Shown in pieces: positions 9,091 to 16,122 of a DNA stretch of 56,833 nucleotides. The stretch's first letter is position 1. Each line of letters begins with the position of its first letter. The DNA is from Comamonadaceae bacterium (GTDB lineage: Bacteria; Pseudomonadota; Gammaproteobacteria; Burkholderiales; Burkholderiaceae_C), in NCBI GenBank assembly GCA_947375135.1, contig CANCER010000025.1, positions 1 through 56,833 on the forward strand, read 5' to 3'. Both the position numbers and the translations under genes were made by a program. Under the pieces are notes generated by a model. The model searched no databases and was not told the DNA's origin. It worked only from the letters and a program-made list of their open reading frames with translations.

Positions 9091-9476
9091 CAGTTGCGCC
9101 CCATCACGGTGGTGATCTGAACCTGGGCCTCGGCGTTTTTAAATACCTGGGCATCCACCCGCAGAAAGTTGGGGTTGGGCGTAGGCCGCACCGAGGTCTG
9201 CACCTGCAGGGTTTCGCCGGCCTGCGGGCAGTCGCTGCTGGAGTCGCCCACGCCTGGCATCTGGCGCGAAAGCCGCAGTTTGATGAGCGCGTTCTCGGCG
9301 CACAACTGCGCCAGCCAGACGTCAGACTGGCGCTGCGCGTTGCGGCCCAGTGATGCGGTGGCCTTGAGCCCGGCGCTGAGTGCAATGGCCACAATACCTA
9401 GCGCCACCAGCACTTCGATCAGGGTGAACCCTGCCTGCCTGGTCCACAAAGAGTGCATCCCCGCGCGGCGGCTCAT
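9090..9476 (-). CDS. gspI: Type II secretion minor pseudopilin GspI
   Basis: Minor pseudopilin that nucleates the tip with GspJ and GspK. 128 residues, with the prepilin site QAG|FTLIEVL (Gly16) and the +5 Glu, and a small C-terminal domain. A second in-frame ATG at residue 7 (MHSLWTRQ) would shorten the leader to a more usual length. I kept the first ATG because it overlaps the gspH stop by four bases, the coupling used throughout this operon. Confidence 0.9.
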   Translation of the reverse strand: MSRRAGMHSLWTRQAGFTLIEVLVALGIVAIALSAGLKATASLGRNAQRQSDVWLAQLCAENALIKLRLSRQMPGVGDSSSDCPQAGETLQVQTSVRPTPNPNFLRVDAQVFKNAEAQVQITTVMGRN

Positions 9477-9979
9477 GGTTCCGACCCTGCCGGCGCAACA
9501 GCGGCTTCACTGCCCGCCATCTGCACGCTGAAAGGGTGCAGGCCGTCGGTCACCACCCGCCAGGTGACGCCGGCTTGTTGGGTGTTGCCCAGCGTCACCG
9601 CCTGGGCTGCGACGATAGGGTCCGGCCCCAGCTCCAGGCGGCTGCCGGAGGCGACGGTGGTGGTTGGGTCCAGCCAGGTGGTGGGCAAGGTGCCGGGCGG
9701 CAGGCCATCAAACCGGAAGCCTAGCGCCGTGCTGCGCCAGACCACCGCTACGCCCAGGGTGCGCGACTGCGCGCGGGCCGACTCCAGCAGGGCCGAGAGG
9801 CGCTGCGCTTCGCGTTCGGTCTGGGTTTGGGCGCTGTCGCGCAGAGAAAATGCAACGCCTGCCGTACCAATGGCGATGATGCTGACCACTACCAGCAACT
9901 CCAGCAGCGTAAAGCCGCGCTGGCTTGCTGCCGGGCAACTGGCACGCTGCGCGCTACTGCCAGCTGCCGATATCTGCAT
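9473..9979 (-). CDS. gspH: Type II secretion minor pseudopilin GspH
   Basis: Minor pseudopilin found below the GspIJK tip. The mature part begins after a prepilin site RG|FTLLELL with Glu at +5, followed by a hydrophobic helix and a beta-sandwich type domain. The frame is open to an ATG at 10027, but I start at 9979: it has an AAGG ribosome-binding site nine bases upstream, overlaps the end of gspG by only 26 bp, and avoids a long leader. Product about 168 residues. Confidence 0.87.
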   Translation of the reverse strand: MQISAAGSSAQRASCPAASQRGFTLLELLVVVSIIAIGTAGVAFSLRDSAQTQTEREAQRLSALLESARAQSRTLGVAVVWRSTALGFRFDGLPPGTLPTTWLDPTTTVASGSRLELGPDPIVAAQAVTLGNTQQAGVTWRVVTDGLHPFSVQMAGSEAAVAPAGSEP

Positions 9980-10391
9980 CTTTGCCTTCGCCGCCGGGCT
10001 TGCCATCGGCCCCCAGCGACAACACATCCACTTCAGCCTTGATGCCGGGGTTCAGGTACTGGTAGGCACCGCCCCAGGGATCGGCAGGCAGTTTGTCCAG
10101 ATAGGGCTTCCAGTTGGCAGGCACCGGGTCCACCGTGGGCTTGGTCACCAAAGCCTGCAAGCCCTGGGCGCCGCTGGGGTAGCGCTGGTTGTCCAGCTTG
10201 TAGAGCTTGAGCGCCTGCATCAGGTTGCCCACATCGGTCTTGGCGGCGGTGACACGGGCATCATCCGCCCGGTCCAGCACATTGGGCACGATCAGCGCGG
10301 CTAGCACGCCGATGATGACCAGCACCACCATGAGTTCGATCAGGGTGAAGCCACGGACGGTATGGCGGCGAAGCGAAGATACAAAATTCAT
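9954..10391 (-). CDS. gspG: Type II secretion major pseudopilin GspG
   Basis: Main subunit of the periplasmic pseudopilus that acts as piston or screw for secretion. The 145-residue protein is textbook GspG: leader ending RG|FTLIELMVVLVIIG, the YKLDNQRYPS segment, DPWG, and a calcium-site loop with LSLGADGKPGGEGKDADI near the C-terminus. It is the first gene of the minus-strand gsp run. Its ATG lies only 31 bp from the divergent gspC start, so promoters for both genes must be packed into or beyond coding sequence. Confidence 0.97.
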   Translation of the reverse strand: MNFVSSLRRHTVRGFTLIELMVVLVIIGVLAALIVPNVLDRADDARVTAAKTDVGNLMQALKLYKLDNQRYPSGAQGLQALVTKPTVDPVPANWKPYLDKLPADPWGGAYQYLNPGIKAEVDVLSLGADGKPGGEGKDADIGSWQ

Positions 10392-10422
10392 GGAGGCAAC
10401 CCATAGGGACTAAGGCGACACG

Positions 10423-10890
10423 ATGATAATCGCGAATATGCAACTGACTTCATTGAATCACTGGCTGCCGCGCCTGGCGGCGTTTCTGCTGGCCCTGGTG
10501 CTGGCCGCGAGCGTGGTGTTCTGGGTCATGCGCTGGCCCGCGCGTGACAGTGGGCCCGCTTTGCCCTTGCCCGAGACACGCGACGCGCTGCCCGCCGCCA
10601 ATGCCAACCTGATGGCACGCTTGCTGGGGCAGGGGGATGCGCCAGCAGACGCCGTCGCCTCCCCGGACGCTGCCAGCCGCTTTCGCCTGACCGGCATCAT
10701 TGCCTCGGGCTCCGGTCGTGGCGTGGCCCTGGTATCCATTGACGGCCAGCCACCCAAGCCCTACCACCAAGGCAGCCAGCTCGAAGCAGGCTGGATGCTG
10801 CAGTCCGTAGAGCCGCGCCGCATTGCCCTGGCCGCAGACGCCAAGGCGCCGGTGGGCCTGCGGCTGGAATTGCCACCAAGACAGCCGTAA
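10423..10890 (+). CDS. gspC: Type II secretion system protein C
   Basis: Inner-membrane protein linking the platform to the GspD secretin. About 155 residues: cytoplasmic stub, one membrane helix (residues about 17-37), then the homology region (HR domain; FRLTGIIASGSGRGVALVSI ... WMLQSVEPRRIAL). There is no room for a PDZ or coiled-coil domain after the HR, so this is a short GspC. The ATG at 10423 has AAGG upstream; a second ATG at 10438 (MQLTSLNHW) is possible. It is the only gsp gene here on the plus strand. Confidence 0.9.
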   Translation: MIIANMQLTSLNHWLPRLAAFLLALVLAASVVFWVMRWPARDSGPALPLPETRDALPAANANLMARLLGQGDAPADAVASPDAASRFRLTGIIASGSGRGVALVSIDGQPPKPYHQGSQLEAGWMLQSVEPRRIALAADAKAPVGLRLELPPRQP

Positions 10891-10951
10891 GCGTTTCAGG
10901 GACGTGGCCTGCGCAGCCACCGCATCAACAACATACACCCAGCGCGCCTTT

Positions 10952-10984
10952 GCGCAAAGCCCCCTGCATAAGGGGCGCTTTGCG
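10952..10984 (+). terminator. Hairpin after gspC, possible terminator
   Basis: Arms CGCAAAGC-CCCC and GGGGCGCTTTGCG pair over about 12 bp with one bulge around the loop TGCATAA. The stem is strong but no T-run follows, so it could be a terminator that needs no U tract, an mRNA end stabiliser or a simple repeat. It separates gspC from the next gene. Confidence 0.4.
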
Positions 10985-11028
10985 TTGCGGGGCGCACCGT
11001 CTTCGACAGCAGAATGTGGAGCAGTGTC

Positions 11029-11139
11029 GTGAAAACATGGATAAAACCGGGTTTCATCCGGCGGTTGGGTCTTAATAGTTGGCGTCTCTTTGCAAGCCTG
11101 ATGGTGTTGGGCTTGTACTGCGCCGTCGCGGTGCATGCG
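11029..11139 (+). repeat. Diverged direct repeat, copy 1 (signal-peptide region)
   Basis: The first ~110 bases of this gene match the first ~110 bases of the paralogue at 14379 nearly base for base, including identical blocks such as TTTCATCCGGCGGTT and GTCTCTTTGCAAGCCTGATG. Identity here is much higher than in the rest of the two genes. Confidence 0.7.
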
Positions 11140-12018
11140 GCCATGCCGGATGATGAAGCGCGCGAGAAAAAGTGCCCGGAGGGGCAATACAGCGGTCCCC
11201 GCGCCGGAGCCAGAAGCTTCTATCGGGATCCCTACGTCTGGTTCCTTAGCCGAGAATTTGCCCAGCGGTTTTGCTTTCCCGAAAGCTACATCGACGACAG
11301 CCTCACAGGCGCATTGGCCATAGCGGTTCGCATCAAGCCCGAAGAGTTCGAGTTGTGCGGCTTCATGGGGGGGACGGGTCAGTGCCCACAACAGAAAAAG
11401 TTGTTGATTGATGTGTATGTGGACAACAAGAGAACCCATATACCAAAGGCCGATCCGAATGTTCATTACTGCGGCGGTGTGGTGCAAAACAGTGGCTGGT
11501 TGGCCGCAAATATTTCTGACCGTCGCCGCCACGGGGGCGCAGAAGTAGAAGGCCAGAAACGGCCGTTTATGTCATTGGAAAAGAATGAAGATGAATTGAC
11601 AAAGTTCTTGTACGTGGCGGAACGCAAGGGGTGGGCCAGCATGGAGGGTATCTTCAGTGAGGCCTATTACCGGGAGAACTGGGTCGGTGGTATCGATCTG
11701 ATCACGCTCAACGGATACAACTTTGGCTATAGCGAAACACGCAATCCCGATGCACCTCCTGATCCCAAAGATCCCCACTATTTGGAACCCGTGAAACGCT
11801 TTGCCATCGCGGTATTGCTTGGTAGCGAAAAATCGCCATACGGTAACGCATGGGAAGCGAACGACTACTACAAAAAAAATATTCGCTATCCGCAAGGGTA
11901 CCGCCATGTGATTGAAGTCCCTCATCGACTGGCACAGATTATTTATGCCTATGACCACAAGGAAGGCGAGCAGTTTCTGAAAAACGTTCAAGACGCAATG
12001 CAATCCCTTGCCCCATAG
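11029..12018 (+). CDS. Secreted protein of unknown function, paralogue 1
   Basis: I do not recognise this family. The product (about 329 residues) has a basic start, a hydrophobic signal peptide ending in VHA-AMP and a soluble, charged body with several Cys residues, so it is probably periplasmic or exported. Conserved with the gene at 14379: YVWF(L/V)SREFA(Q/K)RFC, IDDSL(T/K)GALA, a VDN(K/R)...IPKADP stretch and AYDHKEGEQF at the C-terminus. I start at GTG 11029: GGAG lies seven bases upstream, and the codon aligns exactly with the TTG start of the paralogue. An ATG at 11014 is the alternative. The region after the stop (12019-12232) shows nothing recognisable. Confidence 0.75.
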   Translation: MKTWIKPGFIRRLGLNSWRLFASLMVLGLYCAVAVHAAMPDDEAREKKCPEGQYSGPRAGARSFYRDPYVWFLSREFAQRFCFPESYIDDSLTGALAIAVRIKPEEFELCGFMGGTGQCPQQKKLLIDVYVDNKRTHIPKADPNVHYCGGVVQNSGWLAANISDRRRHGGAEVEGQKRPFMSLEKNEDELTKFLYVAERKGWASMEGIFSEAYYRENWVGGIDLITLNGYNFGYSETRNPDAPPDPKDPHYLEPVKRFAIAVLLGSEKSPYGNAWEANDYYKKNIRYPQGYRHVIEVPHRLAQIIYAYDHKEGEQFLKNVQDAMQSLAP

Positions 12019-12232
12019 AAGCCCTGAGAGGCCATGCATTCAGTCCGTTCGCCCCGCATGGGCACGTCCAGAAGTGCCTGATTGATGGATGAAGACCAAC
12101 AAAGCCCATAGCTGCTGAACCTGATGCAGGTGATGTCATCATCTGCCCAAACCGATTTGTTCATGGCTTGCACCGGCGGTGTGTTTGCGCAGTCGCGTTT
12201 CAATTTTTACAAATGGTTCAGAAGCAAAAAAC

Positions 12233-13711
12233 ATGAAAAAGCAGTTTTTAAAACCCGCCAAACGCTACCTGGTGGGCGTGCTGTTGGGACTGGGTACAGC
12301 GGTGCTCTTGACCGCATGCGGCGGTGGCGGTGGTGGTAGCAATGGCGGCGGCAGTGGCGTCAGCCTTGTCCCCTCCACAACGCTGGCCAACTTGTGCGCC
12401 AGTCCACGCGCCAATACGGTGGACAGTCAAGGTACGCTGGATAACGAAAAGTCCTATTTGCGTTCCTTCGTGGATGAAACGTATCTTTGGTACGGGGACG
12501 TTCCCTCTACTGTGGTGCCTGCCAGTTACGCCACGCCCCAGGCTTATTTTGATGTTTTGAAAACACCGGCCCGAACAGCTTCCGGGAAACTGGTGGACCA
12601 GTTTCACTGGTCTCAGACCACCGCTTCCTGGAACGCTGCCTCTTCGGGAATTGCCGAAGACTATGGAATTCAGTGGGTTACCCAGTCCATTTCAACGCCA
12701 CGCAACTGGATCGTTGCCGAAGTGGTGCCGGGATCTCCCGCCGATTTGGCGAATGTTCGGCGGGGCGACAGACTCACTTCGGTTGATGGCGTGGATTTTG
12801 TCAACAACAACACGTCCGCGGCTTTGGCCATTTACGAAGAGGCACTTTTCCCGACGCTATTGCTGCCGCACAAACTGGGTTTGAACGGCAACGCTGAATT
12901 CACCATGACACCTGCAAAGTACGATGTGGTGACGGTTCAAAACGTCAAGACCATTCCCACCGCGAGCGGCACTGTGGGCTACTTTACGTTTGACAGCCAT
13001 ATCGCCAAGTCAGAGGCCGAGTTGGTTGCCGCCATCAACCAACTCAAAGCTGCCAATGTGACGGATCTGGTGATTGACATGCGCTACAACGGTGGCGGCC
13101 TCTTGTACATCGCCAGTGAGTTGGCTTATATGGTGTCAAAGCCTGCCATGACTGTGGGTAAGACCTTTGAACAACTGACTTACAACGACAAATTGACGTC
13201 AAAGAACCGTGCCTACCCGTTTTATTCGTTAGGCGCCTCCAATTTGCCCTTGCCCCATCTGGACTTGTCGCATGTGACGATTCTGGTCACCCGCAGCACG
13301 GCTTCGGCCAGCGAATCCGTGATCAACAGCTTGCGGGGTGTGGATGTCGCGGTGGATTTAATTGGTGCGACCACGCGTGGAAAGCCTTATGGCTTCGTGC
13401 CCCAAGATAACTGTGGCTATACCTACTTTGCGATTCAGTTCAAGGGGGTTAACCAAAAGGGGTTTGGTGACTATGCCGATGGCTTTGCGCCTACTTGCCC
13501 TGCAGCGGATGATTTCGCGCACGCGCGCGGCGATACCGCCGAGACCCTGCTGAGCACGGCTCTGAGTTATCGGCAAACCGGTGTCTGTCCCGCCAGTGCC
13601 GTTGCCACCAGCCCCGCTGCACCACTGTTGTCTGGCAATGCGCCGCAGAGCTTCGAATTGGTGCGCCCACTTACGCAGGAAATGCGCATTCTGACCGAAA
13701 GGCCCCGTTGA
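12233..13711 (+). CDS. S41-family peptidase lipoprotein with PDZ domain
   Basis: Probable lipid-anchored serine protease of the C-terminal-processing (CtpA/tricorn-like) family. Starting at ATG 12233 gives a type II signal peptide with lipobox LLTAC followed by a Gly/Ser-rich tether. A PDZ-like domain is visible (EVVPGSPADLANVRRGDRLTSVDG), then the S41 catalytic domain with DMRYNGGG and the nucleophile region TASASES. About 492 residues. The 18 residues encoded upstream in frame are not part of a signal peptide and are left out. It is coupled to the next gene by a TGATG overlap. Substrate unknown; it may process surface or secreted proteins made nearby, but that is inference. Confidence 0.88.
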   Translation: MKKQFLKPAKRYLVGVLLGLGTAVLLTACGGGGGGSNGGGSGVSLVPSTTLANLCASPRANTVDSQGTLDNEKSYLRSFVDETYLWYGDVPSTVVPASYATPQAYFDVLKTPARTASGKLVDQFHWSQTTASWNAASSGIAEDYGIQWVTQSISTPRNWIVAEVVPGSPADLANVRRGDRLTSVDGVDFVNNNTSAALAIYEEALFPTLLLPHKLGLNGNAEFTMTPAKYDVVTVQNVKTIPTASGTVGYFTFDSHIAKSEAELVAAINQLKAANVTDLVIDMRYNGGGLLYIASELAYMVSKPAMTVGKTFEQLTYNDKLTSKNRAYPFYSLGASNLPLPHLDLSHVTILVTRSTASASESVINSLRGVDVAVDLIGATTRGKPYGFVPQDNCGYTYFAIQFKGVNQKGFGDYADGFAPTCPAADDFAHARGDTAETLLSTALSYRQTGVCPASAVATSPAAPLLSGNAPQSFELVRPLTQEMRILTERPR

Positions 13712-14094
13712 TGAAGTCCGTATTCAAACGCGCCGTACCGGTCGGTGTCCTGGTGCTGTCGGCCTGCCAGGTGACATCTGCGCAAATCGCAAAGCCAGCG
13801 CTGCTGGTGGACCCGGACGCCGCAGTCCGGCAGGAGCTGAGCCAGGCCATCGTGGCACTGAGTGGTTTTGCCAGTGTGTCCTTGTCTGAGACTGATCTGA
13901 CCCAAAGCAGTGCGTTGGTGGTTGAAAGAAAGCACCAGCGCGATGGCCAGGGTGAGCTGCTGCAGAGCCGCGATCTGGAAATGCCACAGCGCTTCCAACT
14001 GCAGCTGCAGGACGGCCAATGCTGGCTGCAGCACTTGGGCAGTGGCAAGCGCCAACTCCTCCAAAGGGCGCGCTGCAAGCTTACATTGCCGTAG
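13711..14094 (+). CDS. Small lipoprotein of unknown function
   Basis: A 127-residue product with a lipoprotein signal peptide (VLVLSAC lipobox) and a soluble domain containing paired Cys residues near the C-terminus (DGQCWLQ ... ARCKL). Its ATG overlaps the stop of the S41 peptidase gene, so the two are translationally coupled and it may be an accessory or inhibitor of that peptidase. I do not recognise the family. A TTG three bases upstream could also be read as the start. Confidence 0.7.
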   Translation: MKSVFKRAVPVGVLVLSACQVTSAQIAKPALLVDPDAAVRQELSQAIVALSGFASVSLSETDLTQSSALVVERKHQRDGQGELLQSRDLEMPQRFQLQLQDGQCWLQHLGSGKRQLLQRARCKLTLP

Positions 14095-14182
14095 TGCTGA
14101 ATAGGCTCGGTTCGCCCATGCCGGGATGCCGTCACTGAGCGACCTGCGCGCCAGCTTCGATGACGCTTACTATTCTGCAAGT

Positions 14183-14208
14183 TTGCGATTTATCAAAAAA
14201 GATATAAA
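14183..14208 (+). promoter_or_regulatory. Candidate promoter in AT-rich strip
   Basis: In an otherwise GC-rich region, 14180-14220 is strikingly AT-rich. TTGCGA at 14183 and TATAAA at 14203 could be -35 and -10 boxes, though the 14-base spacer is short. It lies about 170 bp upstream of the operon that starts with the 14379 gene. A small inverted repeat GACGCA/TGCGTC follows at about 14223-14242. Confidence 0.35.
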
Positions 14209-14378
14209 ATAAATTATGTAAAGACGCACGAGCAATGCGTCCTTCACAGTCTCAGAGACGTGGATTTGCCACCGTTTCAACTACATCAAGTCCCCTAGGC
14301 GCTTAGCGTCACCAGCACATGTTCGCACCGCACAGCGGGGCGTCATTTCGTCTCGTTTGCCGTACCTGGAAAAGTATC

Positions 14379-14489
14379 TTGAATACACGAATAAGACCGG
14401 ATTTCATCCGGCGGTTTGGTCTCAATAGTCGACGTCTCTTTGCAAGCCTGATGGTGTCGGTTATGTACTGCGGCGTTGCAGCGCATGCC
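14379..14489 (+). repeat. Diverged direct repeat, copy 2 (signal-peptide region)
   Basis: Second copy of the repeat at 11029-11139. Near-identity extends over the start codon, the signal peptide and the mature junction, pointing to duplication of the whole gene or conversion between the copies. Confidence 0.7.
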
Positions 14490-15407
14490 ACCACGCCTGA
14501 CGAGGAGAAGCGCTTGGGCCATTGCCCAGAAGGCGCCTATTCGGGTGCGGCCTCTGGAGCTAAAACCTTTACGCAAGACTCCTATGTATGGTTTGTCAGC
14601 CGCGAGTTTGCAAAGCGCTTTTGTATGCCGGAGCAATTCATTGATGACAGCCTCAAAGGCGCACTGGCTGTTGCCGTTCGCCTCAAACCTAACGAAGAAA
14701 TCACCTGTGGCTTGTTAATGGGGCGAAGCGACCTATGCCCTGCAAGCAACCGGCTATTGCTCGACATCTATGTCGATAACCGCAAGGCCAATATTCCGAA
14801 AGCAGACCCGAGTGTGGAGTTCTATTCAGGGCGCATCTGGAATAGTGAGCGGTACACAGGCATTAATGGCACTCGGGCAAAACGTAGAGACAAAAATGCT
14901 ATTACTGAACTGCCAGGTGAAAGGAGACCTTTTCACCCATTTTCTTCCAGCGCCGTTGATCAACGCAACGCAACGCAGTTTCTCTATCTTGGCGTACGGA
15001 ACGGCTGGGCAACGCAATCGGGAAGCTTTATAGAAGACTATTACCGTGCCAACTGGGCTGAGGGCATAGATCTGATAACTCTGGATGGATATCTATTTGG
15101 TTACAGGGGATTAAGCAACCCCGAGTTGCAAGTGCAAACGGACGGCAGGCGCTATCGCGACAGCGAGTATGACCAGAGCAACCCGATCCAGCGTTGGGCT
15201 ATAGGTGTGATACAGGGCAAAGACTACTTTCGAGATCAAGAAAAGCCAGGTATTCCCTACCCACAAGGCTACACCCACACCATAGAACTGCCGCACAAAG
15301 TGGCGCTGATGATTTACGCCTATGACCATAAGGAAGGCGAGCAGTTCTTTGGTGCTATTCATCAGTCTATGCAGCCCAAGGCGCCCGCGGTGTCTGTAAG
15401 TAAATAG
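14379..15407 (+). CDS. Secreted protein of unknown function, paralogue 2
   Basis: Paralogue of the protein at 11029, with the same layout: signal peptide (LFASLMVSVMYCGVAAHA), the FVSREFAKRFC and IDDSLKGALA blocks, IPKADPS, a LYLGVRNGWATQ segment and the AYDHKEGEQF C-terminal motif. About 342 residues from TTG 14379, chosen because GGAAAAG lies upstream and the codon matches the GTG start of paralogue 1; an ATG at 14319 would add 20 residues before the signal peptide. It is the first gene of a same-strand run leading into the giant secreted protein, so a role linked to that system, such as protection or surface binding, is plausible but unproven. Confidence 0.72.
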   Translation: MNTRIRPDFIRRFGLNSRRLFASLMVSVMYCGVAAHATTPDEEKRLGHCPEGAYSGAASGAKTFTQDSYVWFVSREFAKRFCMPEQFIDDSLKGALAVAVRLKPNEEITCGLLMGRSDLCPASNRLLLDIYVDNRKANIPKADPSVEFYSGRIWNSERYTGINGTRAKRRDKNAITELPGERRPFHPFSSSAVDQRNATQFLYLGVRNGWATQSGSFIEDYYRANWAEGIDLITLDGYLFGYRGLSNPELQVQTDGRRYRDSEYDQSNPIQRWAIGVIQGKDYFRDQEKPGIPYPQGYTHTIELPHKVALMIYAYDHKEGEQFFGAIHQSMQPKAPAVSVSK

Positions 15408-15464
15408 TTAGTTTTGAATTCTTCAACACCGACTAAGCAGTTAACTAAGCCAAGGATAGTTCGA

Positions 15465-16103
15465 ATGAATAAATCTGATGATCTCAATTGGTCGCGCGCT
15501 GTATCGGTCGAGAGGAACAAATTCATTAATCGCAAATCCACATGGCTTGTGCTTCTGAGTCTTCTTCTTGGATGCGGATTGATCGGATGCGGTTACGGAA
15601 CTTATGCCGTAGCTGGTTTTATGAATGACTTGAAGGGAAATACCGTGGACCACTCTTTTGAATTCAACGCGCATACGGACAGTCCTGGGATTGAGGTGTT
15701 GGACTACGAGTACAGCACTCGTAAGCCTGATAAGGATCAATTGCTTGGGTTGAATAACAACAGTGTTCCGCAAGGTTCAAGCATCACCGGCGGCTTCCCC
15801 CGTGGAGACTTTGTTTACATGAAATGGCGTATCCGGGCCACCGGTGAAGTTTTTGAAGACCGTGTGGACTTGCGACAGCGCCTTCCATCCGATATTCGCA
15901 ATCAGCGCATCTATTGCGTCATCGATGGTGGGCGCCTGTCTTTGCTTTTGATTGATCTAAAGAAGTATCGTGAAAGAGTAACCTCAGATGAATTAAAAAA
16001 ATCAGAAGCTGATGCAAACACTCCAGTAAAGCATGTTCTAACAAAGTACATCCTGTATCGCGTAAAACAAATCTATCCCGACCCTATCACCCAACTACGA
16101 TAA
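15465..16103 (+). CDS. One-pass membrane protein, candidate immunity protein
   Basis: About 212 residues from ATG 15465, which has AAGGA eight bases upstream; the frame also allows a TTG at 15414. A basic cytoplasmic N-terminus (to residue about 25) is followed by one hydrophobic helix (LVLLSLLLGCGLIGCGYG) and a periplasmic domain with the segment MKWRIRATGEVFEDRVDL and a C-terminal beta hairpin. The Cys-containing helix could also be read as a lipobox. The domain reminds me of small proteins that sit beside DUF2235-type phospholipase effectors, but I cannot assign a family with confidence. It lies 19 bp upstream of the giant lipase-headed gene, the classical place for an immunity gene. Confidence 0.6.
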   Translation: MNKSDDLNWSRAVSVERNKFINRKSTWLVLLSLLLGCGLIGCGYGTYAVAGFMNDLKGNTVDHSFEFNAHTDSPGIEVLDYEYSTRKPDKDQLLGLNNNSVPQGSSITGGFPRGDFVYMKWRIRATGEVFEDRVDLRQRLPSDIRNQRIYCVIDGGRLSLLLIDLKKYRERVTSDELKKSEADANTPVKHVLTKYILYRVKQIYPDPITQLR

Positions 16104-16122
16104 GAAAACTGGAGAAAAGAAT

